Source: Variovorax ginsengisoli | Lineage (GTDB): Bacteria > Pseudomonadota > Gammaproteobacteria > Burkholderiales > Burkholderiaceae_C | Direction: 5' to 3' | DNA: 64,000 bases | NCBI RefSeq assembly: GCF_030486595.1 | Contig: NZ_JAUJZH010000027.1 | Coordinates: 1 to 64,000, forward strand | Shown: piece after piece, positions 16,800-25,010 of the stretch | How the letters are laid out: each line of letters starts with the position of its first letter | How positions within the stretch are numbered: position 1 is the first letter of the stretch | Notes under the pieces: generated by a model | What the model saw: the letters and a program-made list of their open reading frames with translations, nothing else | Databases searched by the model: none | Told to the model about the DNA's origin: nothing | Program-made: the position numbers and the translations under genes

Positions 16800-17317
16800 A
16801 TGACCTCGCTCGCCATCGAATCCGCCGCCACTGCCGAAGACGAACTCGCCTACATCAACGACGAGGGAACTCCGGACCTCGCGTCCTACGACCGGTTCGT
16901 CTGCTTCTTCTCTACGGGCAAGGACAGCCTGGCCATGGTGCTCCACCTGCTGGAGCTGGGTGTGCCGGCGAACAAGATCGAGCTGCACCACCACAACGTC
17001 GACGGCGACCCGGCAGCGGGCGAAGGCCTCATGGACTGGCCCGTGACGCTGGCCTATGGTGAGGCCGTCGCGCGCCACCTGGGCATGGAGTTCCAGACCT
17101 CCTGGAGGGAGGGCGGGATCGAGCGCGAGATGTGCAGGCAGGAGACCCGAACGGCACCGGTGGTTTTCTACAAGGATGGCCAGCGCATCCAGACTGGCGG
17201 CGTGAATGGCCCGCTCGGCACGCGGCGCAAGTTCCCGCAGAAGGCGGCCTCCTTGTCCGTCAGATGGTGTTCAAGCGCATCGAAGATCGACGTCGGCGTG
17301 GCGTACCTGCGCAATGA
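16800..17317 (+). pseudogene. 5' part of a PAPS-reductase-like PP-loop gene, interrupted by the Tn7-like element
   Basis: Encodes the N-terminal 172 residues of a PP-loop ATP pyrophosphatase-type protein. The PP-loop is FFSTGKDSLAMVLHLL, followed by KIELHHHNVDGDP and, later, RKFPQKAASLSVRWCSSASK. The frame reads into the transposon and stops at 17489. The missing half resumes at 21910. With one AATGA copy removed, the two parts join in frame (VAYLRND-PKFQNQRTLVVTG), giving a 356-residue protein. Such phage- and island-borne PAPS-reductase-family proteins are related in fold to DndC-type DNA sulfur-modification proteins, but the substrate here is unknown. Confidence 0.9.
17313..17317 (+). repeat. 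5-bp target site duplication, left copy (Tn7-like element)
   Basis: AATGA precedes the left terminal repeat; the same five bases follow the right end at 21910-21914. Five-bp duplications are typical of Tn7/Tn5053-type transposition. Confidence 0.92.
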
Positions 17318-17341
17318 CGTAGAACAAAGCAAAACCGTCAC
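17318..17341 (+). repeat. left terminal inverted repeat with first TnsB-type site
   Basis: Outermost CGTAGAACAAAGC runs into the 13-bp site GCAAAACCGTCAC (17329-17341). The right end, read inward, is CGTAGAAAAAAGC followed by GCAAATCTGTCAC. Confidence 0.88.
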
Positions 17342-17433
17342 TCCAACGCAGGTAAGTATGTCACCTGAGTGTTTCTTGACCGCCCTTCAGGGGCGCAAAT
17401 TCGCATGCAGCCTTGGCCGCCACGGCTTGCGAA

Positions 17434-17446
17434 GCAAAAAAGTTAC
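17434..17446 (+). repeat. left-end transposase-binding site 2
   Basis: GCAAAAAAGTTAC, same orientation as the terminal site and preceded by TGCGAA, as is site 3. Confidence 0.65.
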
Positions 17447-17473
17447 TTTGCCTTCCTTCGGCTTGCTTGCGAA

Positions 17474-17486
17474 GCAAATGTGCCAC
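17474..17486 (+). repeat. left-end transposase-binding site 3
   Basis: GCAAATGTGCCAC, 40 bp after site 2 and also preceded by TGCGAA. It is the weakest match to the consensus. Confidence 0.55.
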
Positions 17487-17522
17487 TAACGTCTGGCATC
17501 CGTCGGACCTCCCCGCCCTCTC

Positions 17523-18098
17523 TCAGCCAATGGCCGCACGCGTCACGGCAATTCGCCGCTCGCGCGTCAATGTCACGCACGGCAGAGGCGACGCCCCATT
17601 TGAACCATAGTGCCTTCGGCAATACCGGCAGCGAAACGGCGCGTCGAGCAGTGCGGCATTCAGCTGGTAGCTTGACGCCCTTCCACAGTGCACGCATGAC
17701 ATGAGCAACGGCAGTCCATGGATGGGGCATCGCGCCTGCCGCTCGCGCTGATGCACCATTCCGTGATAGCCAAGAGACATACAGCGGGAACAGAAGCGCA
17801 ATGAACTGCACCCGTCGGACGCGATGACTGTGCCCGTGAGGACGCTACGTCGCGGTATGTCGAGCAATCGGGCGACGGCGCTTGCGTCCAGGTTTCTCAT
17901 GCTTATTCCCTCGTAGGGGTCCACGGGATCGCGACACAGCTCCTTGACGAGTGCCGCGCCAGGCACCCGATTCATTCTTACGAACTTCCAAAGCATGCTG
18001 ACCACAGATTCGTAGGGCTGCAACCAGCAACGATGGAACACATAGCCGTAGCGTGGGCTCAGCGCATTCTGATCAAGAATGAGGATAGGTAGCGACAT
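17523..18098 (-). CDS. tniQ: TniQ-family target-selection protein, short form
   Basis: At 191 residues this is about the size of minimal TniQ proteins rather than the 500-residue TnsD. The N-terminal half (ALSPRYGYVFHRCWLQPYES) is the conserved start of TniQ. Two zinc-binding sets follow: C-x2-C in LRFCSRCMSLGYH with C-x2-H at RCPIHG, and C-x2-C in CVHCG with a last pair in CRYC. TniQ proteins link the TnsC filament to the target. With no TnsD C-terminal domain or CRISPR complex, target choice may be through TniQ alone or relaxed. It is last in the tnsABC-tniQ operon, 21 bp after tnsC. Confidence 0.85.
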   Translation of the reverse strand: MSLPILILDQNALSPRYGYVFHRCWLQPYESVVSMLWKFVRMNRVPGAALVKELCRDPVDPYEGISMRNLDASAVARLLDIPRRSVLTGTVIASDGCSSLRFCSRCMSLGYHGMVHQRERQARCPIHGLPLLMSCVHCGRASSYQLNAALLDAPFRCRYCRRHYGSNGASPLPCVTLTRERRIAVTRAAIG

Positions 18099-18119
18099 GG
18101 CTTGATTTGCGTCAGGCCA

Positions 18120-19139
18120 TCAAACCGCGCTTGTCATCAACTCCGCGCTGAGGGCCTGTCGACTTTGGATGTAGCCGCAGTTGCGTACTGCCACAGACCA
18201 CGACGCGGCATCAGGTCGATAGCCTTCACCGTCGCGCCGTTCGCTGTCTTTGAGCAATATCTCCACTGCACGCGTGAACGACTCCATTGGAATCTCAAGG
18301 GGACCTGGCAATCCATGTCTGTTATGCAGTTGTTCGAACGCCGACCACAGCAAACCGGCATCGTTGACCAGCCGATAGCCGCCTTCGACAGCCTGTGGCA
18401 GATAGAAGCGCGTGAAACTCCACTCGCTTGCGCGAGGGAAGCAAGTCTGGTCATAGCCATTCAAGCAGGTCGCCACGTCGCGCACGTTTCGGATGCCGAA
18501 GAAGGCCAGCTCCTCGACCATCAGGCGCGACACGATCTGGGTCTTCCTGGCATGCTGCATGGCCGTCTTGACCGCCAGAAGCTCTTGCTGGCCGACCAGG
18601 AACGTGAACAACCGGATCTGCAGCCGATCAAGGTGGTCGTGCACGTCGCGCAGCCACTCGTATTCATTTTCATCGTAACGCTGAGCCTCGTCGCAGAACA
18701 GCACGACGGTGCCGCTGCCGTTACGCGCACAGGCTTCCTTGATCTTGTTAATCAGTCGCATGCGCTTGGCCGAATTGGTGCCGGTCGCTGGATCCGGAAA
18801 GCCCACCGCCTCCAGCAAGTTCGAAAGGAACGGTCCCTCGGCATGACGAGGCTTGTGTTCCGCTTGAGCATGGTAGGTTGTGATCTTGGGCTGCGTCTGG
18901 GCCAGCAGCAAGCGCAGGTACTCGATTGCACGCGTCTTGCCGATGCGCGAGGGTCCGTATGTGAGCGCGCCGGTGATGTGATAGCGCAGGCAGCGGTTGA
19001 CAAGATCCGAGAATGCTTGAATCGCGGGTGTGGCAATTCGATAGCCGCCGGTCTCGATCGGATGCAGGGCCGGATCGGTGGGTCGGGCACCTGAAGTCAG
19101 CGACGCCGACGCCAGAGTGGAATGTTGTTCAGACGACAT
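18120..19139 (-). CDS. tnsC: TnsC/TniB-like AAA+ transposition regulator
   Basis: 339 residues with Walker A (TYGPSRIGKTRAI, about 62-73), Walker B (TVVLFCDEAQRYDEN) and a TniB-like C-terminal region. TnsC-type ATPases form filaments on target DNA, are recruited by TniQ-family proteins and activate the TnsB transposase. I place the start at 19139 because GGGAGGTCACT precedes that ATG. It is 27 bp downstream of the tnsB stop. Confidence 0.9.
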   Translation of the reverse strand: MSSEQHSTLASASLTSGARPTDPALHPIETGGYRIATPAIQAFSDLVNRCLRYHITGALTYGPSRIGKTRAIEYLRLLLAQTQPKITTYHAQAEHKPRHAEGPFLSNLLEAVGFPDPATGTNSAKRMRLINKIKEACARNGSGTVVLFCDEAQRYDENEYEWLRDVHDHLDRLQIRLFTFLVGQQELLAVKTAMQHARKTQIVSRLMVEELAFFGIRNVRDVATCLNGYDQTCFPRASEWSFTRFYLPQAVEGGYRLVNDAGLLWSAFEQLHNRHGLPGPLEIPMESFTRAVEILLKDSERRDGEGYRPDAASWSVAVRNCGYIQSRQALSAELMTSAV

Positions 19140-19166
19140 AGTGACCTCCCTCATAGCTCTCGAACA

Positions 19167-21122
19167 TCACATCGCACCCACAAATCCGCTGCCGATGGTT
19201 AGCCGCTCCGGCTCTACTGGCGCTTCACCTGCGATCGAGGCCTCGACCCCCGAATTTGGTCCGACCGCTGATGGCAAGTGCTCCGAAGGATTCGGTGGCT
19301 GCCACGCCAAAGTGCGCAATGTCCGTACGGCGTCACTGGCCGCTCGGCGGGAACCCTTGGCTTGAAGCAGTTTGCTCCTGACAAACGTCTCCAGAAACTC
19401 CTCAGAAATTACAGTGTTCGCCCGCTTGCGGCCGCGTATTCGCAGAATCTCTTGGCGAAGTTTCAGGTCGTGCGAGACCTCCCCCCAGGCGCCCTGTGCT
19501 TTGAGAATACCGATCTCGATACCATCCGACCCGAAGGCGCGCACCGTGCGCAGGTCGTGGCTGTTGTAGTAGATCCGTAGCGTTTGGCCGAGATAAGTTG
19601 CGCTACTCGCCAAGAGGGTGTTTGTGTATCGGATCCCATAAAAGTTGATGTGCGGCCTTTGGCCTTGGTGCAGGTAGCCGCGTACAGTCGCCCGACGCGG
19701 CGTCTGCATGAGGCACAAGGTGCGCCGCTTGGCTTCTGGAAGCCAGTTCAGCATTGCACCGCGACCCCGAACAGAAAGGGCCACCGCCTCCAGCGGGGTG
19801 CGGCCGTTCAGGCCGTTGTGCGGCGAGCCGTTGTAGGTTGCGATGGCCGCTTCCAGCAGATCCTCGATCTCGTCGACTGACACGTAGAGCCGAAGATCGC
19901 CCTTTGGATCCATCAGCGCGCGCCGAACGTCACGGGCGCTGCTGCCGGTGTACCCCGGCAGCCGGCTCGAGAGACTGGCGGCGATCGATCCGAAGAAACG
20001 CTCAATGTAGGGCCGGTCATCGGGGAGATGCGCGGGCCCCGCGTCGATGAAGCAGCCGATGAACTCCGCCAAAGCATGCCGTACGTCATCGGCGAGATTG
20101 GCCTTGGCGTTGTCGAGCTTGAACCAGCGCCAGGTCGCGTAACCCAGTTCAGGTAGCTTGTCGGAAGGAAAGCCACCGTGCACGCCATAGCCGATGCCCG
20201 GCAACGTGAACGAGCGCGTCCGGTGCGGCGCGAGGGCGGCTTCGATGGTCCGGATGACGTCGTAGCGCGAGTATTCTCGGTTGAGACTGACGTGATAGCC
20301 CAAGACCGCGCGGCTGAAGACGTCGAGGATGACGAGCAACCAGATGCGCTCGATCTCGAACTGCTGTTCAAAACCGAGCGGGTCACGTACAACCACTTTG
20401 AGACGGACGTCAAGTCGGTGGCCGTCGAACTCGACGACGTCTAGCGCCTGCGTCGCCACGGGCGTCGACGTCTCGTGTGGCATGCCCTTGAGTTGTTGGG
20501 CGCCAGCCAAATGAGCGCCTCGCCCGAAGCTGTGCAGGCATTCGCTGCGAAGCGCCGCCGACAGGGAGCGGATACCTGCCTGTTGGACGTTGAAGGGATA
20601 GTCCAAGACAGTGAGTCCGAGGGCTCGGCATTCCCGCAGGAACTCGGTGTGGACGTTCTTCAAGCCCCGCACTCGCAGACGCAGCCCGTCATCCGTGGTG
20701 CGCTGGATGATGTTTACATTCCTTGCGCGGACGCGATCGGAGATCCACTTGGCTAGCGCTGGGTAGGTATCAAGAAGAAGACCGAACGCACCTGCTGCGC
20801 CACGGCTTTCGCCATCGCGCGTCGGGGCCACGCGAGCACAACGTTTGTAGCCACGAACGCGCGCGTACGAGACAGCAGCTCTCCAGCCAAACGGGCGTCC
20901 GTCTTCGTGGAGCGCCACGCAGCGATCCAGCAGGCGGTAGAGCTGACGGCGGTCGATTCCGGTGCTCTGCTCGATTTGCCCCAGTGTTTGCCCTGCTGCG
21001 TAGAGCTCGATGGCTTGCTGGCGAGTCGCAAAGACCTGACGCTTGGCCACTGACAGCGCGCCAGTGTCGAACGCCGGCCAGCTTGCCGGATCAATTCCAA
21101 GAATGCGCTGCCGGTGGGTCAC
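19167..21122 (-). CDS. tnsB: TnsB/TniA-like DDE (retroviral-integrase fold) transposase
   Basis: 651 residues, the usual TnsB/TniA length. The rve-type catalytic core is intact: D233 (VVEFDGHRLDV), D337 (FKLDNAKANL) and E374 (RPYIERFFGS). An N-terminal HTH (AAGQTLGQIEQSTGIDRRQL) and a Mu-type C-terminal beta-barrel (YGIRYTNTLLASS) flank it. It would bind the repeated 13-bp sites and join 3' ends to the target with a 5-bp stagger, matching the AATGA duplication. Its start overlaps the tnsA stop by 4 bases. Confidence 0.93.
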   Translation of the reverse strand: MTHRQRILGIDPASWPAFDTGALSVAKRQVFATRQQAIELYAAGQTLGQIEQSTGIDRRQLYRLLDRCVALHEDGRPFGWRAAVSYARVRGYKRCARVAPTRDGESRGAAGAFGLLLDTYPALAKWISDRVRARNVNIIQRTTDDGLRLRVRGLKNVHTEFLRECRALGLTVLDYPFNVQQAGIRSLSAALRSECLHSFGRGAHLAGAQQLKGMPHETSTPVATQALDVVEFDGHRLDVRLKVVVRDPLGFEQQFEIERIWLLVILDVFSRAVLGYHVSLNREYSRYDVIRTIEAALAPHRTRSFTLPGIGYGVHGGFPSDKLPELGYATWRWFKLDNAKANLADDVRHALAEFIGCFIDAGPAHLPDDRPYIERFFGSIAASLSSRLPGYTGSSARDVRRALMDPKGDLRLYVSVDEIEDLLEAAIATYNGSPHNGLNGRTPLEAVALSVRGRGAMLNWLPEAKRRTLCLMQTPRRATVRGYLHQGQRPHINFYGIRYTNTLLASSATYLGQTLRIYYNSHDLRTVRAFGSDGIEIGILKAQGAWGEVSHDLKLRQEILRIRGRKRANTVISEEFLETFVRSKLLQAKGSRRAASDAVRTLRTLAWQPPNPSEHLPSAVGPNSGVEASIAGEAPVEPERLTIGSGFVGAM

Positions 21123-21760
21123 GAGGCTGGTTCCAGTACGGCATGCAAGCTGAGCAACTTGGTGTGCAGCGACGGCGCCCTGATCCGACCATTACGAAGC
21201 TGCTCGAAGATCGCTCCACGGATCAAGGACGGATCTCCGACGGACAATTCGTGCTCGAGGCGTCCAAGGGAGATCGGCCCACAGACATGATCGAGCACGG
21301 CTCCAAGGAGAGATCGTGGCACCAGGTTCCGCGTCGCGTTGATGACCGGCAGCATGCAGGACCAGTTAGATATCCAGACGCTGGCGGCAGCGAGTTCCGC
21401 AGGGACGATGACGCGGATCGCAACGTCGTCAAGCTGCGAAGGGACGCCTTCGAAGGGCCTCGGCTCGAGCAACAGCATCTCTTCGCCGCTCAAGGCTCCC
21501 ATCCAGAAGTCGACAAGGCGCGCGTCGCGTTGAGGACCGATGCGCACAGGACGCTCGCAGAACGTGATTACCGTCGGGTCCGCCTCCAGGCGAATCCACT
21601 GCGCAAAGCTCGAGTGATCGAAGAGGCGCACCCGGCGCTGGAGCTTCGCGCTGTAGGCTTCGATCAGGCGCGTGCCGCGGGGCCGGGTCGTATCCACCGG
21701 CGCCTGGAAACGAGCGCGCAGATTCGTCATGAATCGGGACGTTACGCCGAGCAAGTTCAT
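21119..21760 (-). CDS. tnsA: TnsA-like endonuclease subunit with degenerate active site
   Basis: About 213 residues from the ATG at 21760. The conserved TnsA core is recognisable: SSFAQWIRLEADPTVITFCE, then ERPVRIGP, ARLVDFWMGALS and EEMLLLEPRPF. In active TnsA the residue order is E (in S-x-L-E), D and K (in V-E-V-K). Here the first position appears as A or Q, D is present in LVDFW, and the K position reads PR. If this alignment is right, 5'-strand cleavage would be lost and the element would transpose by co-integrate formation. A longer start at 21802 would run into the transposon-end sites. Confidence 0.78.
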   Translation of the reverse strand: MNLLGVTSRFMTNLRARFQAPVDTTRPRGTRLIEAYSAKLQRRVRLFDHSSFAQWIRLEADPTVITFCERPVRIGPQRDARLVDFWMGALSGEEMLLLEPRPFEGVPSQLDDVAIRVIVPAELAAASVWISNWSCMLPVINATRNLVPRSLLGAVLDHVCGPISLGRLEHELSVGDPSLIRGAIFEQLRNGRIRAPSLHTKLLSLHAVLEPAS

Positions 21761-21774
21761 CGCGCATCCACAAC

Positions 21775-21787
21775 GTGACTGATTTGC
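21775..21787 (-). repeat. right-end transposase-binding site 3
   Basis: GTGACTGATTTGC, reverse complement GCAAATCAGTCAC, an excellent match to the terminal site. Confidence 0.75.
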
Positions 21788-21803
21788 TTCGTTCAAAGAC
21801 AAA

Positions 21804-21816
21804 GTGACAGATTCAC
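21804..21816 (-). repeat. right-end transposase-binding site 2
   Basis: GTGACAGATTCAC, reverse complement GTGAATCTGTCAC; it shares the CTGTCAC half with the terminal site. Confidence 0.65.
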
Positions 21817-21885
21817 TTCGCGAAGTTCACGAGTAAAAGTGTCACTGCCATGGTCGCTGCAAGAGCGAGGAGGCCGCTTGCTATG

Positions 21886-21909
21886 GTGACAGATTTGCTT
21901 TTTTCTACG
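21886..21909 (-). repeat. right terminal inverted repeat with first TnsB-type site
   Basis: GTGACAGATTTGC (21886-21898) followed by the outer TTTTTTCTACG. It mirrors the left end at 17318-17341. Confidence 0.88.
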
Positions 21910-22467
21910 AATGATCCCAAGTTCCAGAACCAGCGCACGCTTGTGGTCACCGGCGAGCGTGCCGAGGAATCCAGCTCACGTGCGCGCTACGCCACGTTCG
22001 AGCAACACCGCGCCGACGGCCGAGGCGGGAAGTTTGCCCGGCACATCGACCACTGGCGCGCCGTTCACAGCTGGTCCGAAGCGCGGGTGTGGCAGATCAT
22101 CGAACGTTTCTCTCTGCAGGTTCATCCCGCATACGAGTTAGGTTACGGACGGGTTTCATGCCAATTTTGCGTGTTCGGATCGAAGAATCAATGGGCAACG
22201 AATCGCGCGATCGCGCCGCGCGCCTTCGGCCGGGTCGCTGCCTACGAGCACGACTTCGGCGTGACGATCGACCGCAAGCTCACCATCGATGCGATGGCCG
22301 ACCTGGGCGTGCCCTACCCCGCAGCGGTTGGCACCTGGGTCGAGCGCGCGATGGCTTCGACCTGGGATGCGCCGATCGTGGTCGAAACTGGAAACTCCCA
22401 GCCGGAGCGTTCGGCGAGAGCTGCGGCCCTACCTGAAGAAGAACATGAACACGACCACCCAAGCTGA
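21910..22467 (+). pseudogene. 3' part of the PAPS-reductase-like gene, after the Tn7-like element
   Basis: Starts with the right copy of AATGA (21910-21914) and continues PKFQNQRTLVVTGERAEESS, then HRAVHSWSEARVWQIIERF, HPAYELGYGRVSCQFCVFG and a helical C-terminus. The GERAEES and CxxC-like SCQFC segments are conserved in PAPS-reductase-family proteins. Joined to 16800-17317 it restores 356 residues. The stop overlaps the next small gene by 23 bases. Confidence 0.9.
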
Positions 22468-22705
22468 CGTTCCCCGCTCACTGCGGCCTGCTGTGCGCAA
22501 CCCGCTGATCGAGTTGCCGGCCGCCCGGGAGATCCAGGCGCTCCCCGAGGACACACGCAAGCACCTGCGCGCGCTGCTGCTCGACATCCGCGCCAGTGCA
22601 CAGGCCAAGGCGCAGCACTCTTGGCGCTTCTCGAAGGCTCCGATGGCTTTCTATTGGAAGGTGGTGAGTGTTTACAGTGGCCACATCGCGCGTTTGCTGC
22701 AGTAG
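22445..22705 (+). CDS. small hypothetical protein (86 aa)
   Basis: Begins MNTTTQADVPRSLRPAVRNP. The middle is helical (EDTRKHLRALLLDIRASAQA), followed by SWRFSKAPMAFYWKVVSVYS, a conserved-looking aromatic-rich end. It overlaps the end of the PAPS-reductase-like gene and was probably co-expressed with it before the transposon insertion. Function unknown. Confidence 0.55.
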   Translation: MNTTTQADVPRSLRPAVRNPLIELPAAREIQALPEDTRKHLRALLLDIRASAQAKAQHSWRFSKAPMAFYWKVVSVYSGHIARLLQ

Positions 22706-22729
22706 TGGAATCCAGTACGGCATCCGAGG

Positions 22730-23890
22730 TCAAAGGGGCGGTGAGATAGCCTGCAGCACATCGCTGAACACGCCGAACTGCACGCTGAACGCCTGCGGGC
22801 TGTAGTCCTGGTAGTAGCCTGCCGTCACTACGACGACGAGATCGAGCTCGGGCACGACGCGGATCGATTGCCCGCCTCGACCGAGCGCACCAATCCAGCG
22901 GACTGTTCGTCGGTTCGCCCTGGCTCGGCCGCTCCACCAAAGGTAGCCGTAGTCCTGGTCGTCCGTTGCCTTGAGACGCGATGCGGTTGAAGCTTCGACC
23001 CAGCCCTTCGACACGATCTGGCGTCCATCCCAGCGCCCGCCCGCTAGCACGAGCTGCCCGATCTTCGCCATGTCCCGCGGGCGCATGCGAAGGCCACCGC
23101 CGGCGTCACTGTCTCTGCCCATCCGGCTCCATTCTTCCCCCGAGATCCCCAGCGGCTCCAGGAGGGTCTCTCGCGCGAACTCGTCCAGTGGTCTGCCGGT
23201 GGCCCGATGCAGGATCGCTGATACAAGCGCCAGGGCGCCGGTACTGTAGAAAAACTGCTGCCCAGGCTCCGCCACAGCTCGGCGCGTGAGCACGTAGCGG
23301 CACGGGTCGCCCGAAAAATACATGCGCGTTTCGTCGTTCGCGCGATCGCCGGTCGCGGGCGTCGACTCGATCCATTCGAGGCCGAGCGTCATGCTGAGCG
23401 CGTGCCGCAGCAACAGGCGATCCGATTCCGGCGTTCGCAGGTCCGCGAGTTCGGGGAAGAAGCCAAGGATCGGCTCGTCGACATCATGGATTAGCCCCCG
23501 GTCGATCGCGATGCCGACGGCGAGCGACGCGACACTCTTCGTCGCTGACTTCATTGCATGGCGCGTGCCGGCGTTGAAGACGACGTCCTCCACGCGGCTG
23601 CCGAAAAAGCTGGTTGGCACCTGATCGCTGCCTTGGAGGTAGCGCTCGAAAACCAGCTTGCCGCGATGCACGACAAGAACGGAGTGAATGTTCGAGCCCG
23701 AAGCCGCAAGCCGATCGGCCATCTTGCTGAGTGCGGTGGTGTCAACGAGCTTGTCGTCGTCGCCCGTGGCGGTGTTCCAGCCATCCTCTCGCGAGGTCGT
23801 CGCGGCGAAGCCTTCCATCGACTGGGTGCGCGCTAACCCACCGAATGAGGCGAGCGCAGTGCCAACAAGGACGAACTCACGACGTTGCAT
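22730..23890 (-). CDS. exported serine hydrolase of the beta-lactamase (class C/AmpC) fold
   Basis: A 386-residue protein with a signal-peptide-like start (MQRREFVLVGTALASFGGLA). The nucleophile motif S-x-x-K is in HAMKSATKSVASLAVG, the Y-x-[ST/N] motif is in QQFFYSTGALALV, and GALGRGGQSIRV takes the place of the KTG-like box. Such proteins are penicillin-binding-like esterases or D-aminopeptidases; there is no direct evidence of beta-lactam hydrolysis. It converges on the small gene at 22445 and is 116 bp downstream of the H-NS gene on the same strand. Confidence 0.85.
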   Translation of the reverse strand: MQRREFVLVGTALASFGGLARTQSMEGFAATTSREDGWNTATGDDDKLVDTTALSKMADRLAASGSNIHSVLVVHRGKLVFERYLQGSDQVPTSFFGSRVEDVVFNAGTRHAMKSATKSVASLAVGIAIDRGLIHDVDEPILGFFPELADLRTPESDRLLLRHALSMTLGLEWIESTPATGDRANDETRMYFSGDPCRYVLTRRAVAEPGQQFFYSTGALALVSAILHRATGRPLDEFARETLLEPLGISGEEWSRMGRDSDAGGGLRMRPRDMAKIGQLVLAGGRWDGRQIVSKGWVEASTASRLKATDDQDYGYLWWSGRARANRRTVRWIGALGRGGQSIRVVPELDLVVVVTAGYYQDYSPQAFSVQFGVFSDVLQAISPPL

Positions 23891-24006
23891 GGCAGGTCGA
23901 CGGGGGAAGGTGGATGATGCTAAGCGGCGAAGGATGCGCGCGTCAATCGCCTGCTCCTCAGAGTCAGCGATCCCCGACCTCTTCGAATGAGCAGGTCAGC
24001 CGGAGG

Positions 24007-24513
24007 TCAGCCTTTCATCTCTTCCAGCGTCTTCCCGCTGCCGAGCGCTTCTTTAAGCCAGCGCGGCTGCGGACCGCGACCGGTCCACGAGTTGCCGGCG
24101 CCATCCTGATAGAGCAAGGTCGATGGCCGACGCTTGGCCTTGGCAGCTTTCGCAGCCTTCATGCCCCTGGCTTTCACCGGCGCGGCGGCCGCTCCATCCG
24201 CCACCGCGAGAAACGACTCCAGCGTAGCTCCGCCGGCGATTGCTTCGCGCAACCAACGAGGGCGTGGACCACGGCCCGACCAGCTCTGGCCATTGCCGTC
24301 GTGGTACTTCGCGCCGGACGCGGCCTTGCCGATGCCCTTGGCCTTGCCCGTGACCGCGCCACCGAAGCCTAGATGCTCAGCTGTGAGGCCATAGTGCTCG
24401 ATCGCCGTCTTGATTCGAGCGATGACGCCGCCCATCTCCTTTTGACGAAGAGCGTCGGCCTCTTTCTGAAGCTTTGCGATCTTCTGCTGGATCTGAGAAT
24501 AGGTCTGAGTCAT
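24007..24513 (-). CDS. H-NS-family protein with two tandem DNA-binding domains
   Basis: In this 168-residue protein, residues 1-60 are the coiled-coil oligomerisation helix (TYSQIQQKIAKLQKEADALR). Two copies of the H-NS DNA-binding motif follow: YHDGNGQSWSGRGPRPRWLR at about 72-90 and YQDGAGNSWTGRGPQPRWLK at about 135-153. An Ala/Lys linker separates them. H-NS proteins silence AT-rich, horizontally acquired DNA. Two DNA-binding domains on one chain are unusual and could raise affinity or bridging. A second H-NS gene lies at 61.6 kb. Confidence 0.88.
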   Translation of the reverse strand: MTQTYSQIQQKIAKLQKEADALRQKEMGGVIARIKTAIEHYGLTAEHLGFGGAVTGKAKGIGKAASGAKYHDGNGQSWSGRGPRPRWLREAIAGGATLESFLAVADGAAAAPVKARGMKAAKAAKAKRRPSTLLYQDGAGNSWTGRGPQPRWLKEALGSGKTLEEMKG

Positions 24514-24640
24514 GAGTCAACATAGTCGAATTGAGGAGGCGCTAGCTTACGCCCTATCGCCGGCCGGCCCCTCAACCAGGCGTCCACCCTACTCGAAATT
24601 CAGCGCGTCGGCAGTTTCTGAGGGCTCCGCCCTTACGAGA

Positions 24641-25010
24641 ATGACCAACGGACCGGCTTCTCCTCTGCCCAACCACCACCCGCATCAACTCGACCTGCGC
24701 TGCCAGCGCTGGAATCATCGACGCGCCACCTACAGGCCCGCCGGCGAGATCTTCGACCCGCGTCGCGCGAGCGTCGAGGCGCTTGAAGAGCGGGAGGCGA
24801 AGGCCTTTGTCGAAACGATGCACTACTCCGGCAGCTATCCCGCTGCGCGCTTCCGGGCTGGCGTGTTCATCAAGGAGCCGTTCCAGAAGGAGCGGCTCGC
24901 GGGCGTCGGCGTATTCAGCGTTCCGATGAACCAGAAAGTGATCCCCGCCTACTTCGAGGACCTCGCGCCAGCAGCCGGCGTCGAACTGGGCCGATTCGTG
25001 CTCGCCGAAG
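24641..25010 (+). pseudogene. truncated Mom-like DNA-modification gene
   Basis: From the ATG at 24641 the frame encodes about 123 residues matching the start of Mom-family adenine modification proteins (GNAT fold), as I remember them. These include VETMHYSGSYPAARFRAGVF, ERLAGVGVFSVPMN and VELGRFVL. Phage Mu Mom alters adenine to protect DNA from restriction. After ELGRFVL at about 25005 the sequence no longer resembles Mom and continues as the interior of another gene. The C-terminal half has been lost by a deletion fusing it to the DUF4942-like gene. Confidence 0.6.

Larger units (their letters stand above)
17318..21909 (-). mobile_element. complete minimal Tn7-like transposon (TnsA-TnsB-TnsC-TniQ), 4,592 bp
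   Basis: The ends are inverted repeats that begin CGTAGAA(C/A)AAAGCAAA(A/T) and continue C(C/T)GTCAC, flanked by AATGA duplications. Only four genes are inside, all on the minus strand: tnsA, tnsB, tnsC and tniQ. There is no cargo, resolvase, CRISPR-Cas or TnsE. Each end carries three copies of a 13-bp motif close to GCAAAnnnGTCAC, the expected transposase-binding array. The non-coding margins are about 205 bp (left) and 149 bp (right). The insertion splits a PAPS-reductase-like gene that can be restored in frame. Confidence 0.93.

Noticed and set aside
17318..21909. CRISPR-associated transposon
   Set aside because: No Cas gene, CRISPR repeat or guide-like repeat is present inside the element or in the adjacent sequence, although the short TniQ resembles those of such systems.
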